From: Dyella jiangningensis
GTDB lineage: Bacteria; Pseudomonadota; Gammaproteobacteria; Xanthomonadales; Rhodanobacteraceae
Reading direction: 5' to 3'
Length of the DNA: 64,000 nucleotides
NCBI GenBank assembly: GCA_000632805.1
Contig: CP007444.1
Coordinates: forward strand, 5,134,772-5,198,771
Position 1 is the stretch's first letter. The number at the start of each line of letters is the position of its first letter. Of this stretch, positions 39,165 to 47,738 are shown piece after piece. The notes beneath the pieces are model-generated. The model was not told the origin of the DNA and did not search any database. It saw only the letters and a list, made by a program, of their open reading frames with translations. The translations under genes were made by a program, and so were the position numbers.

Positions 39165-40145
39165 TCAGCTGGCGGCCAGCGTGCGCTTGGCGGCTTCCAC
39201 CACGCGTTCGGTGCTCGGCAGGTACTTCATTTCCAGGCGGAACAGCGGAATGTGCGTGTCGAAGCCGGTGACGCGCTCGACCGGCGCGAGCAGGTCGTAC
39301 AGGCATTCCTCGGCGATGCGCGCGGCGATTTCCGCGCCGAAGCCGGCGGTCTTCGGGGCTTCGTGCACGATCACGCAGCGGCCGGTCTTCTGCACCGACT
39401 CGGCGATGGTGTCGAAATCCAGCGGGGTCAGCGTGGCGACGTCGATCACTTCGGCGCTGATGCCGTCGGCGGCGAGTTCGTCGGCAGCTTCCAGCGCTTC
39501 CTTCACCTGGGCGCCCCAGGTGACGATGGTGACGTCGGTGCCGTCGCGCAGCACGAAGCACACGTCCAGCGGCAGCGCCTCGCCGTCATCGGGCACTTCT
39601 TCCTTGTACTGGCGATAGATGCGCTTGGGCTCGAAGAACATCACCGGATCCGGATCGCGGATGGCGGCGAGCAGCAGGCCGTAGGCACGCGCCGGCGAGG
39701 ACGGCATCACGACGCGCAGGCCCGGGATGTTGGTGAACAGGTGCTCGTTCGCCTCGGAGTGGTGCTCCGGTGCACGGATGCCGCCGCCCCACGGGGCGCG
39801 CCACACGGCCGGCACGGTGATGCGGCCGCGGGTGCGGTTGCGCAGGCGCGCGGCGTGACAGGCGATCTGCTCCATCATCGGGTAGATGAAGCCTTCGAAC
39901 TGCGCCTCGGCCACCGGCTTCATGCCCTGAGCGGCGAGGCCCACGGTGACGCCGGCAATGGTGGTTTCGTCCAGCGGTGTGTCGAGCACGCGCAGCTCGC
40001 CGAACTTTTCCTGCAGGCCCTGGGTGGCGCGGAACACGCCGCCGTTGACGCCGACGTCCTCACCGAGCACGACGACGCTGTCGTCATGCGCCATTTCATA
40101 GGCCAGCGCCTGGGTGACGGCTTCGATAAGAGTGATCTGTGCCAT
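39165..40145 (-). CDS. 2-oxoacid dehydrogenase E1 beta subunit
   Basis: A 326-residue transketolase-like subunit pairing with the upstream alpha subunit to form the thiamine-diphosphate E1. ITLIEAVTQALAYEMAHD, VVLGEDVGVNGGVFRATQGL (TPP-binding Glu), RIRTP-type YPMMEQIACHAARLRNRT and ERVTGFDTHIPLF are typical. It lies three bases after the alpha gene stop, so the two are translated together. Confidence 0.93.
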   Translation of the reverse strand: MAQITLIEAVTQALAYEMAHDDSVVVLGEDVGVNGGVFRATQGLQEKFGELRVLDTPLDETTIAGVTVGLAAQGMKPVAEAQFEGFIYPMMEQIACHAARLRNRTRGRITVPAVWRAPWGGGIRAPEHHSEANEHLFTNIPGLRVVMPSSPARAYGLLLAAIRDPDPVMFFEPKRIYRQYKEEVPDDGEALPLDVCFVLRDGTDVTIVTWGAQVKEALEAADELAADGISAEVIDVATLTPLDFDTIAESVQKTGRCVIVHEAPKTAGFGAEIAARIAEECLYDLLAPVERVTGFDTHIPLFRLEMKYLPSTERVVEAAKRTLAAS

Positions 40146-40148
40146 GGC

Positions 40149-41234
40149 TTAGTGGGCCTTCTTTTCAAGCGAAAGAACGTAATCGCGCTGCTTGGCGAGA
40201 TCGGCGGGGACTTCGGCGAAGGTGTAGTCGAACATCGCCGTGACCGGCTGCGTCTTGGTCTCGAGGTAAGCGTTCACCTCGTTGTCCATCCACTCGTCGC
40301 ACTCGTTCTTCCACGCCTCTTCCTTGGCGTCGTCCCACACGCCCTTGGCCACCAGCCAGTTGCGCAGGCGCTTCATCGGCTCCTTGGCCCAGGCGTCCTT
40401 CACTTCCTGCTCGCCGCGGTAGCGACGGGCGTCGTCGGCGGTGGTGTGGTCGGACAGGCGATAGGTCACCAGTTCCAGCACGCTGCCGCCTTCGCCGTTG
40501 CGCGCGCGGTCCAGGGCGTCGCCCATGGCCTTGCGCACGGCGATGATGTCGTTGCCGTCCACCTGGATGCAGTACAGGCCGGCCGCAATGCCCTTCTGCG
40601 CCAGCGTCGGTGCACCCGACTGGATCTTGCGCGGCACCGAGATGGCCCACTGGTTGTTGACGATCACCGCCACCAGCGGAAGGTTCTGTGCACCGGCGAT
40701 GTTGATGGCGCCGTAGAAGTCGCCCTTGGACGAACCACCGTCACCGATGGTGCACACGGCCACGCGCTTTTCGTTGCGGATCTTGAACGCCAGCGCGGAA
40801 CCGGCGGCGTGCAGGCACTGCGTGGCGATCGGCACCGACCAGGCGAAGTCGTGGCGCGCCGGTTCCTTCTGGTAGTCGTTGCCGCGCTCGTCGCCGCCCC
40901 AGTACATGTACACCTCGCGCGGCTGCACGCCGCGATACAGCTGGGCGCCGTATTCGCGGTAGCTGGGCGCGAACACGTCTTCAGGTTTCATGGCGCTGCC
41001 GATGCCCACGTGCGCGGCCTCGTGGCCGAGGCAGCTGGCATAGGTGCCCAGCTTACCGGTGCGCTGCAGGGCGACCGACTTGGCGTCGAACACGCGGGTC
41101 GACATCATCAGCTTGTACAGCTCGACCATGTGATCGAGGTCGTTGGCGAAGGCAGGCAGGTCGTCACGAACCTGCTTGCCTTCCGCATCGAGATACTGCA
41201 GGTATTCGATTTCGAACTTGGCGGCGATGGACAC
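40149..41234 (-). CDS. 2-oxoacid (pyruvate-type) dehydrogenase E1 alpha subunit
   Basis: A 361-residue thiamine-diphosphate subunit. The TPP motif is GDGGSSKGDFYGAINIAG...NN; other signatures are GKLGTYASCLGHEAAHVG and SYREYGAQLYRG, and the loop YRLSDHTTADDARRYR carries regulated serine positions in relatives. Length and TYASCLGHEAAH are nearer pyruvate-type E1-alpha than branched-chain type, but the gene set could serve either. The start is a GTG at 41234 preceded by GGGAGCG; the open frame extends upstream without a better start. It is divergent from kynA. Confidence 0.9.
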   Translation of the reverse strand: MSIAAKFEIEYLQYLDAEGKQVRDDLPAFANDLDHMVELYKLMMSTRVFDAKSVALQRTGKLGTYASCLGHEAAHVGIGSAMKPEDVFAPSYREYGAQLYRGVQPREVYMYWGGDERGNDYQKEPARHDFAWSVPIATQCLHAAGSALAFKIRNEKRVAVCTIGDGGSSKGDFYGAINIAGAQNLPLVAVIVNNQWAISVPRKIQSGAPTLAQKGIAAGLYCIQVDGNDIIAVRKAMGDALDRARNGEGGSVLELVTYRLSDHTTADDARRYRGEQEVKDAWAKEPMKRLRNWLVAKGVWDDAKEEAWKNECDEWMDNEVNAYLETKTQPVTAMFDYTFAEVPADLAKQRDYVLSLEKKAH

Positions 41235-41444
41235 AACTCGCTCCCGGAGAGAGTTAATGGAGATCTGGGATGCTGGAAGCGGCGGCCCATCCAGTGGGGC
41301 CAGCGGCGGACGTAAAGCCCTGAGCAAGACAGAAATTGTTACAGGCGAGGATGTTGCGCCGCAAGGCACGGTGCAGCATGCGGTCTCGTACGGGGCCGGC
41401 CCGCGCACGGGTTACCATGCGACTTTTCCGCACCCCGGATCGAC

Positions 41445-42293
41445 ATGACCGAGAACCAGCGCGACCTTGAGGCCGGTATCGAACTCGACCTGAACGGGCG
41501 ACTGACCTACGGCGGCTACCTGCGGCTGGACCAGCTGCTTACCGCGCAGCACCCCCTGAGCGACCCGCCGCATCACGACGAAATGCTTTTCATCGTGCAG
41601 CACCAGGTGGCCGAGCTGTGGATGAAGCTCATCATTCATGAGCTGAAGGCCGCCATTGCCAGCCTGCGCCGCGACGACCTCGACCCCTGCCTGAAGATCC
41701 TGGCGCGCGTGAAGCAAGTTCAGCGACAGCTGTTCGAGCAGTGGGGCGTGCTGGAAACGCTGACGCCGTCGGAATACCTCGAATTTCGCGGCGTGCTCGG
41801 TTCCTCGTCGGGTTTCCAGTCGCTGCAGTACCGCAAGATCGAATTCCTGCTCGGCAACAAGAACGCGCAGATGCTGCAGGTCTTTGCGTACGACGAGGCC
41901 GCGCAGGCCGATCTGCGTGCGGTGCTGGAAGCGCCGAGCCTGTACGACGAATTCCTCATGTACCTCGCACGCCGCGGTCATGCGGTGCCGGCCGAATTGA
42001 CCGACCGCGACTGGTCGCAGCCGTACAAGCGGCATGCGGATTTGCTTCCGGTGCTCAAGCGCATCTACGAGAACCGCGCGACGTATTGGCCCGAATACCA
42101 CATGTGCGAGCAACTGGTGGATATGGAAGGCAGTTTCCAGCTCTGGCGTTTCCGCCATATGAAAACCGTGGAACGGATCATCGGACACCGCCGCGGCACG
42201 GGTGGTTCCTCCGGCGTGGCTTTCCTCAAGAAGGCGCTGGACCTGGAGTTTTTCCCCGAATTGCTCGACGTGCGCACGGAGCTGGGCAGCTGA
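41445..42293 (+). CDS. kynA: Tryptophan 2,3-dioxygenase
   Basis: A 282-residue haem enzyme that opens the indole ring to N-formylkynurenine, the first step of tryptophan breakdown. LTYGGYLRLDQLL, PPHHDEMLFIVQHQVAELWMK (substrate and haem-side residues), SSGFQSLQYRKIEF and the C-terminal HRRGTGGSSGVAFL match the family and full length. No other kyn genes are near. The divergent promoter region to E1-alpha is about 210 bases. Confidence 0.96.
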   Translation: MTENQRDLEAGIELDLNGRLTYGGYLRLDQLLTAQHPLSDPPHHDEMLFIVQHQVAELWMKLIIHELKAAIASLRRDDLDPCLKILARVKQVQRQLFEQWGVLETLTPSEYLEFRGVLGSSSGFQSLQYRKIEFLLGNKNAQMLQVFAYDEAAQADLRAVLEAPSLYDEFLMYLARRGHAVPAELTDRDWSQPYKRHADLLPVLKRIYENRATYWPEYHMCEQLVDMEGSFQLWRFRHMKTVERIIGHRRGTGGSSGVAFLKKALDLEFFPELLDVRTELGS

Positions 42294-42386
42294 GCTGTTC
42301 CTTTCGTTTCTCGGCGCGTCGGCGCCAACACCTGTGAATCATCACCCGGCCGGCGCGTTGCGACGGTCTGCTCTCAAGGGGCTTGC

Positions 42387-43895
42387 ATGAGCAACACCGC
42401 TGAAACCGCACCCGCGTCGGTGCCCGATTTCCCGCAGACGATGGGACATCCGCGTCCGCTGTGGATGCTGTTCATGACCGAGTTCTGGGAGCGCTTCGCG
42501 TTCTACAGCGTGAGCTGGGCGCTGGCGCTGTACATCGTGGCGCACTTCTTCAACGGCGACCCGGCCGGCGAGGCCTGGGCCAGCAAGATCTATGGCGCCT
42601 ATACCGCGCTGATCTACGCAACCAGCATCTTCGGCGGCTACGTGGCCGACAAGGTCATCGGCTACCAGCGCTCGATCCTGATCGGCGCGCTGGTGATGGC
42701 GGCGGGTCTGTTCGTGGTGATGCTGCCGAGCAAGGAGATCTTCCTGTTCGGCCTGGCGATGGTCGTGGTCGGCAACGGCCTGTTCAAGCCGAACATTTCC
42801 TCGATGGTCGGCCAGCTTTACGGTCCGAAGGACGAGCGCCGCGACCGCGGCTTCACACTGTTCTACATGGGCATCAATGGCGGCGCATTGCTGGCGCCGC
42901 TGCTCACCGGCTGGCTGGCAAGCCACTTCACCGACACGCCGACGCAGGAGAACTACCGCATCGTGTTCGGCGCCGCCGGCGTGGGCATGGCGCTGAGCCT
43001 GTTCTGGTTCTGGTTCGGTCGCCGCGGCCTGAAGCACGTCGGCCGGCCCGCGCCCGACCAGGCGAACCGGATGCGCGTGGTGTGGGTGCTGGTGGCCGTG
43101 GCGGTCGCGGTGCCGCTGGTCTACCTGCTGCTGGCCTTCATCGGCGCGAACGGCCTGCAGTGGCTGCTGAGCCTGCTGTTCGTCGGCGTGGCCGCGATGT
43201 TGATTGTGGAGGCCATCCGCCACGACCGCGTGCAGCTGGAGCGGGTGATCGCGATGCTGATCATCTTCGCCTTCAACATCCTGTTCTGGATGATGTACTT
43301 CCAGCTCGGCACTTCGTTCAACTTCCTCGCGGCGAACATGGTCGACCGCGAGATGTTCGGCGGCTGGATGTTCCCGGTGGGCTGGTTCCAGTCGGTGAGC
43401 CCGGTGGCGATCATCGTGCTGGCGCCGGTGGTGACGCAGGTGTGGGCGTTGCTGGCGCGTAGGCACAAGGAGCCGTCCATTCCGCGCAAGTTCGGCTTCG
43501 GCCTGGTGTTCAACGGCCTGGGCTTCACCGCACTGATGTACGCGCTGACCTATTCGGTCGACAGCCGCGGCCTGATCCCGTTCTGGCCGCTGACCGCCTG
43601 CTACGTGCTGCAGACCATCGGCGAGCTGTGCCTGTCGCCGATCGGCTTGTCGATGGTGACCAAGCTGGCGCCGCCGCGACTGGTGGGCGTGGCGATGGGC
43701 GGCTGGTTCCTGTCGATGGCGGTGGGCGGCAACCTGTCGGGCCTGCTGGCGGGCCAGATCAGCGGCGAGAGCGGCATGACCGCCGTTTCGGCGCTGGCCG
43801 GCTTCACCTTCAGCTTCTGGCTGCTCGCCGGTGCCGGCGTGCTGCTACTGCTGATTTCGCCGTTGATCAACCGCCTGATGCACGGCGTGCGTTGA
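42387..43895 (+). CDS. POT-family proton:oligopeptide symporter, copy 1
   Basis: A 502-residue 12-14-helix transporter for di- and tripeptides. The POT signatures are MTEFWERFAFYSVSWALALY (ExxER motif region) and GNGLFKPNISSMVGQLY, followed by DRGFTLFYMGINGGALLAPL. It is paralogous to the next gene, sharing long near-identical blocks, from a tandem duplication. The start ATG at 42387 follows AAGGGGCTTGC. It lies 93 bases after kynA. Confidence 0.93.
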   Translation: MSNTAETAPASVPDFPQTMGHPRPLWMLFMTEFWERFAFYSVSWALALYIVAHFFNGDPAGEAWASKIYGAYTALIYATSIFGGYVADKVIGYQRSILIGALVMAAGLFVVMLPSKEIFLFGLAMVVVGNGLFKPNISSMVGQLYGPKDERRDRGFTLFYMGINGGALLAPLLTGWLASHFTDTPTQENYRIVFGAAGVGMALSLFWFWFGRRGLKHVGRPAPDQANRMRVVWVLVAVAVAVPLVYLLLAFIGANGLQWLLSLLFVGVAAMLIVEAIRHDRVQLERVIAMLIIFAFNILFWMMYFQLGTSFNFLAANMVDREMFGGWMFPVGWFQSVSPVAIIVLAPVVTQVWALLARRHKEPSIPRKFGFGLVFNGLGFTALMYALTYSVDSRGLIPFWPLTACYVLQTIGELCLSPIGLSMVTKLAPPRLVGVAMGGWFLSMAVGGNLSGLLAGQISGESGMTAVSALAGFTFSFWLLAGAGVLLLLISPLINRLMHGVR

Positions 43896-43901
43896 AGGAG
43901 G

Positions 43902-43933
43902 AGCGCCACGGCCTGATTTCCGTGTCGCTTTTT
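43902..43933 (+). terminator. Terminator between the two POT genes
   Basis: Stem AGCGCCACGG/CCGTGTCGCT with one mismatch and five T, just past the first POT stop, so the second copy has its own promoter. Confidence 0.65.
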
Positions 43934-44051
43934 ACGAATTCGTAAAATGTTGCGGTGCATTTGACGGGCTCGGCTCAGGCCGGTTACATCTGCCCGTCCG
44001 CTTCAACCGGTCCGCACGCGACGTGCCGACCCGCACCCAACAGGGGAACGC

Positions 44052-45560
44052 ATGGCCTATCCCACCTCGACCGGCACGACGTCGGCGCCCGATTACCCGC
44101 AGACCATGGGCCATCCGCGTCCGTTGTGGATGCTGTTCATGACCGAGTTCTGGGAGCGCTTTGCCTTCTATGGCATGCGCTGGGCGCTCACGCTGTACAT
44201 CGTGGCGGAGTTCTTCAACAACGATCCGTCGGGGCAGGGTTTCGCCAGCCGCACCTACGGCGCCTACCTGGCGCTCGTTTACGCAGCAGCGGTGTTCGGC
44301 GGCTACGTGGCGGACCGCATCATCGGCTACCAGCGCTCGATCCTGGTCGGTGCCATCGTGATGTCGGCCGGCCTGTTCCTGATCATGGTGCCGAACGAGC
44401 AGGTGTTCCTGCTGGGTCTGTCGACCGTCATCGTCGGCAACGGCCTGTTCAAGCCGAACATCTCCTCGATGGTGGGCCAGCTCTACGGCGTGGGCGACGC
44501 ACGCCGCGACCGCGGCTTCACCCTGTTCTACATGGGCATCAACGCCGGCGCGCTGGTGTCGCCGCTGGTCACCGGCTGGATGGCCAGCTACTTCACCGAT
44601 ACCCCGATGCAGCAGAACTACAAGCTGGTGTTCCTGGCCTCGGGCATCGGCATGCTGATCAGCCTGCTGTGGTTCTGGATCGGCCGCCGCCAGCTCAAGG
44701 GCGTGGGCCGGCCCACGCCCGAGCAGGCCAACCGCATGCGCGTGGTCTATGTGTTTATCGGCTGTGTGCTCGCCGTTCCTCTGGTGTATCTGGTGATGGC
44801 GAAGGCGGGCGCGGTGGTGCTGCAGTGGATGCTGACCGTGCTGTTCATCGGGCTCTCCCTGCTGCTGCTGGTCGAAGGCATCCGCGAAGGCAAGGTGCAG
44901 CGCAATCGCGTGATCGCGATGCTGATCATCTTCGTCTTCAACGTGTTGTTCTGGATGTTCTACGAGCAGGCCGGCAGCTCGTTCAACTTCCTCGCGCAGA
45001 ACATCGTGGACCGCCAGATGTTTGGCGGCTGGGAATTCCCGGTCGGTTGGTTCCAGTCCGTCGCGCCGCTGTCGCTGGTGCTGCTGGCGCCGTTCGTATC
45101 GATCGCCTGGGGCTGGCTGGACAAGCGCCACATGGAGCCGTCGATCCCGCGCAAGTTCGGCCTGGGCCTGCTCGGCAATGCGCTGGCCTTCGTGGTGCTG
45201 ATGTATGCGCTCTCCAGCCTGGTCGACAGCCGCAACCTGATCCCGTTCTGGCCGCTGGTCGTGGTCTACGTGCTGCAGACGCTGGGCGAGCTGTGCCTGT
45301 CGCCGATCGGCCTGTCGATGGTGACCAAGCTGGCGCCGGTGCGCCTGGTCGGCTTCGCCATGGGCGGCTGGTTCCTCTCCACCGGCATCGGCAACAACCT
45401 CTCCGGCATCTTCGCCGGCCACGTCAGCGGCGAAACCGGCATGACCGTCGCCTCCGCCCTCAGCGGCTTCACCTTCAGCTTCTGGCTGCTGGCCGGCGCC
45501 GGCGCACTGCTGTTCCTGATCGCGCCGTTGATCAACCGACTGATGCACGGCGTGAAGTAA
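44052..45560 (+). CDS. POT-family proton:oligopeptide symporter, copy 2
   Basis: A 502-residue paralogue of the preceding gene with the same length and motifs (TEFWERFAFYGMRWALTLY, GNGLFKPNISSMVGQLYG, DRGFTLFYMGINAGALVSPL). Both start with a P-D-(F/Y)-PQTMGHPRPLWML N-terminus. Divergence is greatest in the mid-protein cytosolic helices (about 215-290), where substrate range or coupling may differ. Expressed separately: a terminator precedes it, and a GGGAAGCG hairpin at 45567-45592 follows. Confidence 0.93.
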   Translation: MAYPTSTGTTSAPDYPQTMGHPRPLWMLFMTEFWERFAFYGMRWALTLYIVAEFFNNDPSGQGFASRTYGAYLALVYAAAVFGGYVADRIIGYQRSILVGAIVMSAGLFLIMVPNEQVFLLGLSTVIVGNGLFKPNISSMVGQLYGVGDARRDRGFTLFYMGINAGALVSPLVTGWMASYFTDTPMQQNYKLVFLASGIGMLISLLWFWIGRRQLKGVGRPTPEQANRMRVVYVFIGCVLAVPLVYLVMAKAGAVVLQWMLTVLFIGLSLLLLVEGIREGKVQRNRVIAMLIIFVFNVLFWMFYEQAGSSFNFLAQNIVDRQMFGGWEFPVGWFQSVAPLSLVLLAPFVSIAWGWLDKRHMEPSIPRKFGLGLLGNALAFVVLMYALSSLVDSRNLIPFWPLVVVYVLQTLGELCLSPIGLSMVTKLAPVRLVGFAMGGWFLSTGIGNNLSGIFAGHVSGETGMTVASALSGFTFSFWLLAGAGALLFLIAPLINRLMHGVK

Positions 45561-45597
45561 CGACGCGGGAAGCGTGCATCCGGCCGCTTCCCGACGA

Positions 45598-46056
45598 TTA
45601 CTTCGGCTCGATTGCCTGCAGCTTGTCCAGGATGCGCACCAGCCAGGTGCGCTCCTCCTCATCCAGCTTGGAGAGGAGATTGCGCTCGTGCTCGCGAGCC
45701 ATCGGCGCCACCACTTCGTGGATGGCCCAGCCCGCTTCGCTGAGGCCAAGCACCGAGCGTCGCTTGTCGTCGCCATGGGTGGCCCGGGTGACCCAGCCCG
45801 CCTCGACCAGCTTGGCCAACGCCCGGCTTACCGCCACCTTGTCCATCAGGGTGCGCTCGGCCACTTCACGGGCGGACAGGCCCTCGAAACGCGCTAGCAC
45901 GGCCATGACGCGCCACTCCGTCATGCTGAGGTCGAAACGCCGCTGGTAATCGTCGGCGATGGCCTGGCTAACCGCGTTGGAAAGGATGGAGAGCCTGTAG
46001 GGCAGGAAGTGCTCCAGCTCCAGCGGGGCATGGTCGGGATGGCGTTCTTCGGACAC
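45598..46056 (-). CDS. MarR-family regulator, divergent from the tyrosine-catabolic operon
   Basis: A dimeric winged-helix regulator of about 152 residues. The DNA-binding core is LSMTEWRVMAVLARFEGLSAREVAERTLMDKVAVSRALAKL, shown here as MTEWRVMAVLARFEG and VAVSRALAKLVEAGW, with the wing THGDDKRRSVLGLS. Its place opposite hppD suggests control of homogentisate-pathway genes (as HpdR or related), an inference. The GTG at 46056 with AAGGAG 10 bases before it is preferred; an ATG at 46086 would overlap the presumed operator and has no ribosome-binding site. Confidence 0.87.
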   Translation of the reverse strand: MSEERHPDHAPLELEHFLPYRLSILSNAVSQAIADDYQRRFDLSMTEWRVMAVLARFEGLSAREVAERTLMDKVAVSRALAKLVEAGWVTRATHGDDKRRSVLGLSEAGWAIHEVVAPMAREHERNLLSKLDEEERTWLVRILDKLQAIEPK

Positions 46057-46079
46057 TGATGCGATGCTCCTTGCAACTG

Positions 46080-46093
46080 GTTTCATATGTAAC
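46080..46093. promoter_or_regulatory. Candidate MarR operator
   Basis: GTTTCATATGTAAC is a 12-of-14 palindrome centred on CATATG, in the divergent region between marR and hppD. MarR-type sites are often of this kind. Unverified. Confidence 0.4.
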
Positions 46094-46168
46094 TATAACG
46101 TCAGGATTATGAGGATGGTCGCACGCTTGGCGTAGGGCCATTGAGCATCGATCGATCAGGAGATTCCC

Positions 46169-47266
46169 ATGAGCGCGCAGCCCAATCTTGGCATGCAGGT
46201 CACTACCTTCGAAAACCCCATGGGCATCAACGGCTTCGAGTTCGTCGAGTTCGCCGCCCCGGCTGGTCGCGGGCAGGAGCTGCATGACCTGTTCAAGAGC
46301 ATGGGTTTCAGCGCCGTGCTGAAGCACAAGAGCCGGGCTATCACGGTTTACCGCCAGGGTGGCGTGAACCTGTTGGTCAACGAGGATCCGAACTCCTTCG
46401 CCGCCGAATTCGCCAAGGCGCATGGTCCGTGCGCTGCGGGTTTCGCCATCCGCTTCCGCAAGCCGGCCGATGAAGTGCGCGCCACGGTGCTGGGCAACGG
46501 TGGCGAGGCGATGGACGCACTGGGCGAGTCCACCAAGGCAATCAACGCACCGGTAGTGAAGGGCATCGGCGACTGCATGCTGTACCTGGTCGACCGCTAC
46601 GGCGATCAGGGCGACATCTATGGCGACGACTACGCGCCGATTCCCGGAGCCGACCAGCATCCGAAGGGTTTCGGCCTCACCTTCATCGACCATCTCACGC
46701 ACAACCTCTACTTCGGCAACATGCAGAAGTGGTCCGATTACTACGAGCGCCTGTTCAATTTCCGCGAGATCCGCTACTTCGACATCAAGGGCGCCAAGAC
46801 CGGCCTGGTATCCAAGGCGATGACCGCGCCCGACGGCATCGTGCGCATCCCGCTCAACGAGTCCAGCGATCCGAAGTCGCAGATCAACGAGTACCTCGAC
46901 GCCTACCACGGCGAAGGCATCCAGCACATCGCGCTCTTCACCGACAACATCTACGACACGGTGGAAGCGATGCGCGCGCAGGGCGTGGAATTCCTCGACA
47001 CGCCGGACACGTATTTCGACGTGATCGACATGCGCATTCCGAACCATGGCGAAGACGTGCCGCGCCTGGCGAAGAACAAGATCCTGATCGACGCCGACCC
47101 GGAGACCAAGCAGCGCAAGCTGCTGCAGATCTTCACGCAGAACAACATCGGCCCGATCTTCTTCGAGATCATCCAGCGCAAGGGCAACGAAGGCTTCGGC
47201 GAAGGTAACTTCCAGGCGCTGTTCGAGTCGATCGAGCGCGACCAGATGAAGCGCGGCGTGTTGTAA
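46169..47266 (+). CDS. hppD: 4-hydroxyphenylpyruvate dioxygenase
   Basis: A 365-residue Fe(II) oxygenase that turns 4-hydroxyphenylpyruvate into homogentisate. Two VOC modules are visible. The Fe ligands are the His of FIDHLTHNL, the His of GIQHIALFTDNIY and the Glu in GPIFFEIIQRKGNEGFGEGN. The start ATG at 46169 follows AGGAGATTCCC. First gene of the tyrosine degradation group hppD, [DUF559], hmgA, fahA. The next gene is separated by an inverted-repeat unit. Confidence 0.97.
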   Translation: MSAQPNLGMQVTTFENPMGINGFEFVEFAAPAGRGQELHDLFKSMGFSAVLKHKSRAITVYRQGGVNLLVNEDPNSFAAEFAKAHGPCAAGFAIRFRKPADEVRATVLGNGGEAMDALGESTKAINAPVVKGIGDCMLYLVDRYGDQGDIYGDDYAPIPGADQHPKGFGLTFIDHLTHNLYFGNMQKWSDYYERLFNFREIRYFDIKGAKTGLVSKAMTAPDGIVRIPLNESSDPKSQINEYLDAYHGEGIQHIALFTDNIYDTVEAMRAQGVEFLDTPDTYFDVIDMRIPNHGEDVPRLAKNKILIDADPETKQRKLLQIFTQNNIGPIFFEIIQRKGNEGFGEGNFQALFESIERDQMKRGVL

Positions 47267-47282
47267 ACGCTTTGCTTTAAAG

Positions 47283-47322
47283 CCCCTCTCCCATTGGGAG
47301 AGGGGTGGGGGAGAGGGTGCGG
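47283..47322. repeat. Left inverted repeat of the DUF559 cassette
   Basis: Hairpin CCCCTCTCCC-ATT-GGGAGAGGGG (47283-47305) with a G-rich tail to 47322. The reverse complement of 47678-47717 matches it at most positions, so the pair brackets the DUF559 gene. It may also terminate hppD transcripts. Confidence 0.8.
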
Positions 47323-47324
47323 AA

Positions 47325-47738
47325 ATGCGGAAAGGCAGGAAGCCACCGTTGCCAACAAAGACACGCGAGCGCGCTCGCGACTTGAGGCAGACAAGTACGG
47401 ATGCCGAGCTTCGCCTATGGCAGCACCTGCGTGCTGGCCGGCTCAAGGGCTGGAAGTTCCGTCGGCAGCACCCTTTGCCTCCGTATGTGGCGGATTTCTA
47501 CTGCGAGGCTGCCAAGCTGGTGATCGAACTCGACGGTTCGCAGCATGGCGGAAGCGCAGACGCAGTCCGTAGCCGTTATCTTGAATCACTCGGCCTCACG
47601 GTTCTGCGTTACTGGGACAATGAGGTCATGCAGCAGACGCAGGCGGTGCTCGAAGCCATCCTTGGCGTCGTCGAATGCCGAACCCTCACCCCAACCCCTC
47701 TCCCGCCGGGAGAGGGGCTTCAAGGCGAAGAGCAATGA
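47325..47738 (+). CDS. DUF559 (Vsr-like nuclease fold) protein inserted in the tyrosine operon
   Basis: A 137-residue protein of the DUF559 family, related by fold to very-short-patch repair endonucleases. TDAELRLWQHLRAGRLKGWKFRRQH, here as DAELRLWQHLRAG and GWKFRRQHPLP, and YVADFYCEAAKLVIELDGSQH (core ADFYCEAAKLVIELDGSQH) hold the family's D-x-E/A-x-K-like acidic residues. The last 18 codons are written in the right-hand repeat (LTPTPLPPGEGL). Base use and bracketing by inverted repeats suggest a mobile cassette. It overlaps hmgA by four bases. Function unknown. Confidence 0.82.
   Translation: MRKGRKPPLPTKTRERARDLRQTSTDAELRLWQHLRAGRLKGWKFRRQHPLPPYVADFYCEAAKLVIELDGSQHGGSADAVRSRYLESLGLTVLRYWDNEVMQQTQAVLEAILGVVECRTLTPTPLPPGEGLQGEEQ
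47678..47717. repeat. Right inverted repeat of the DUF559 cassette
   Basis: CCCTCACCCC tail and hairpin CCCCTCTCCC-GCC-GGGAGAGGGG (47695-47717), inverted relative to the left copy. A lone copy of the same repeat is at 25224-25257. Confidence 0.8.

Noticed and set aside
38739..39271. Lipoyl-like shadow frames on both strands of the E2 gene
   Set aside because: Codons of the lipoyl and linker region give Arg/Asp-rich frames; only the 37706-39094 frame has the full E2 domain order.
43932..45949. Very long frames on both strands over the second POT gene and marR
   Set aside because: High-GC shadows; the POT motifs are only in the 44052-45560 frame.
47284..47305. The CTCTCCC hairpin as an ordinary terminator only
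   Set aside because: It lacks a T tract and has an inverted partner at 47695, so the repeat explanation is preferred; a side role in termination is possible.
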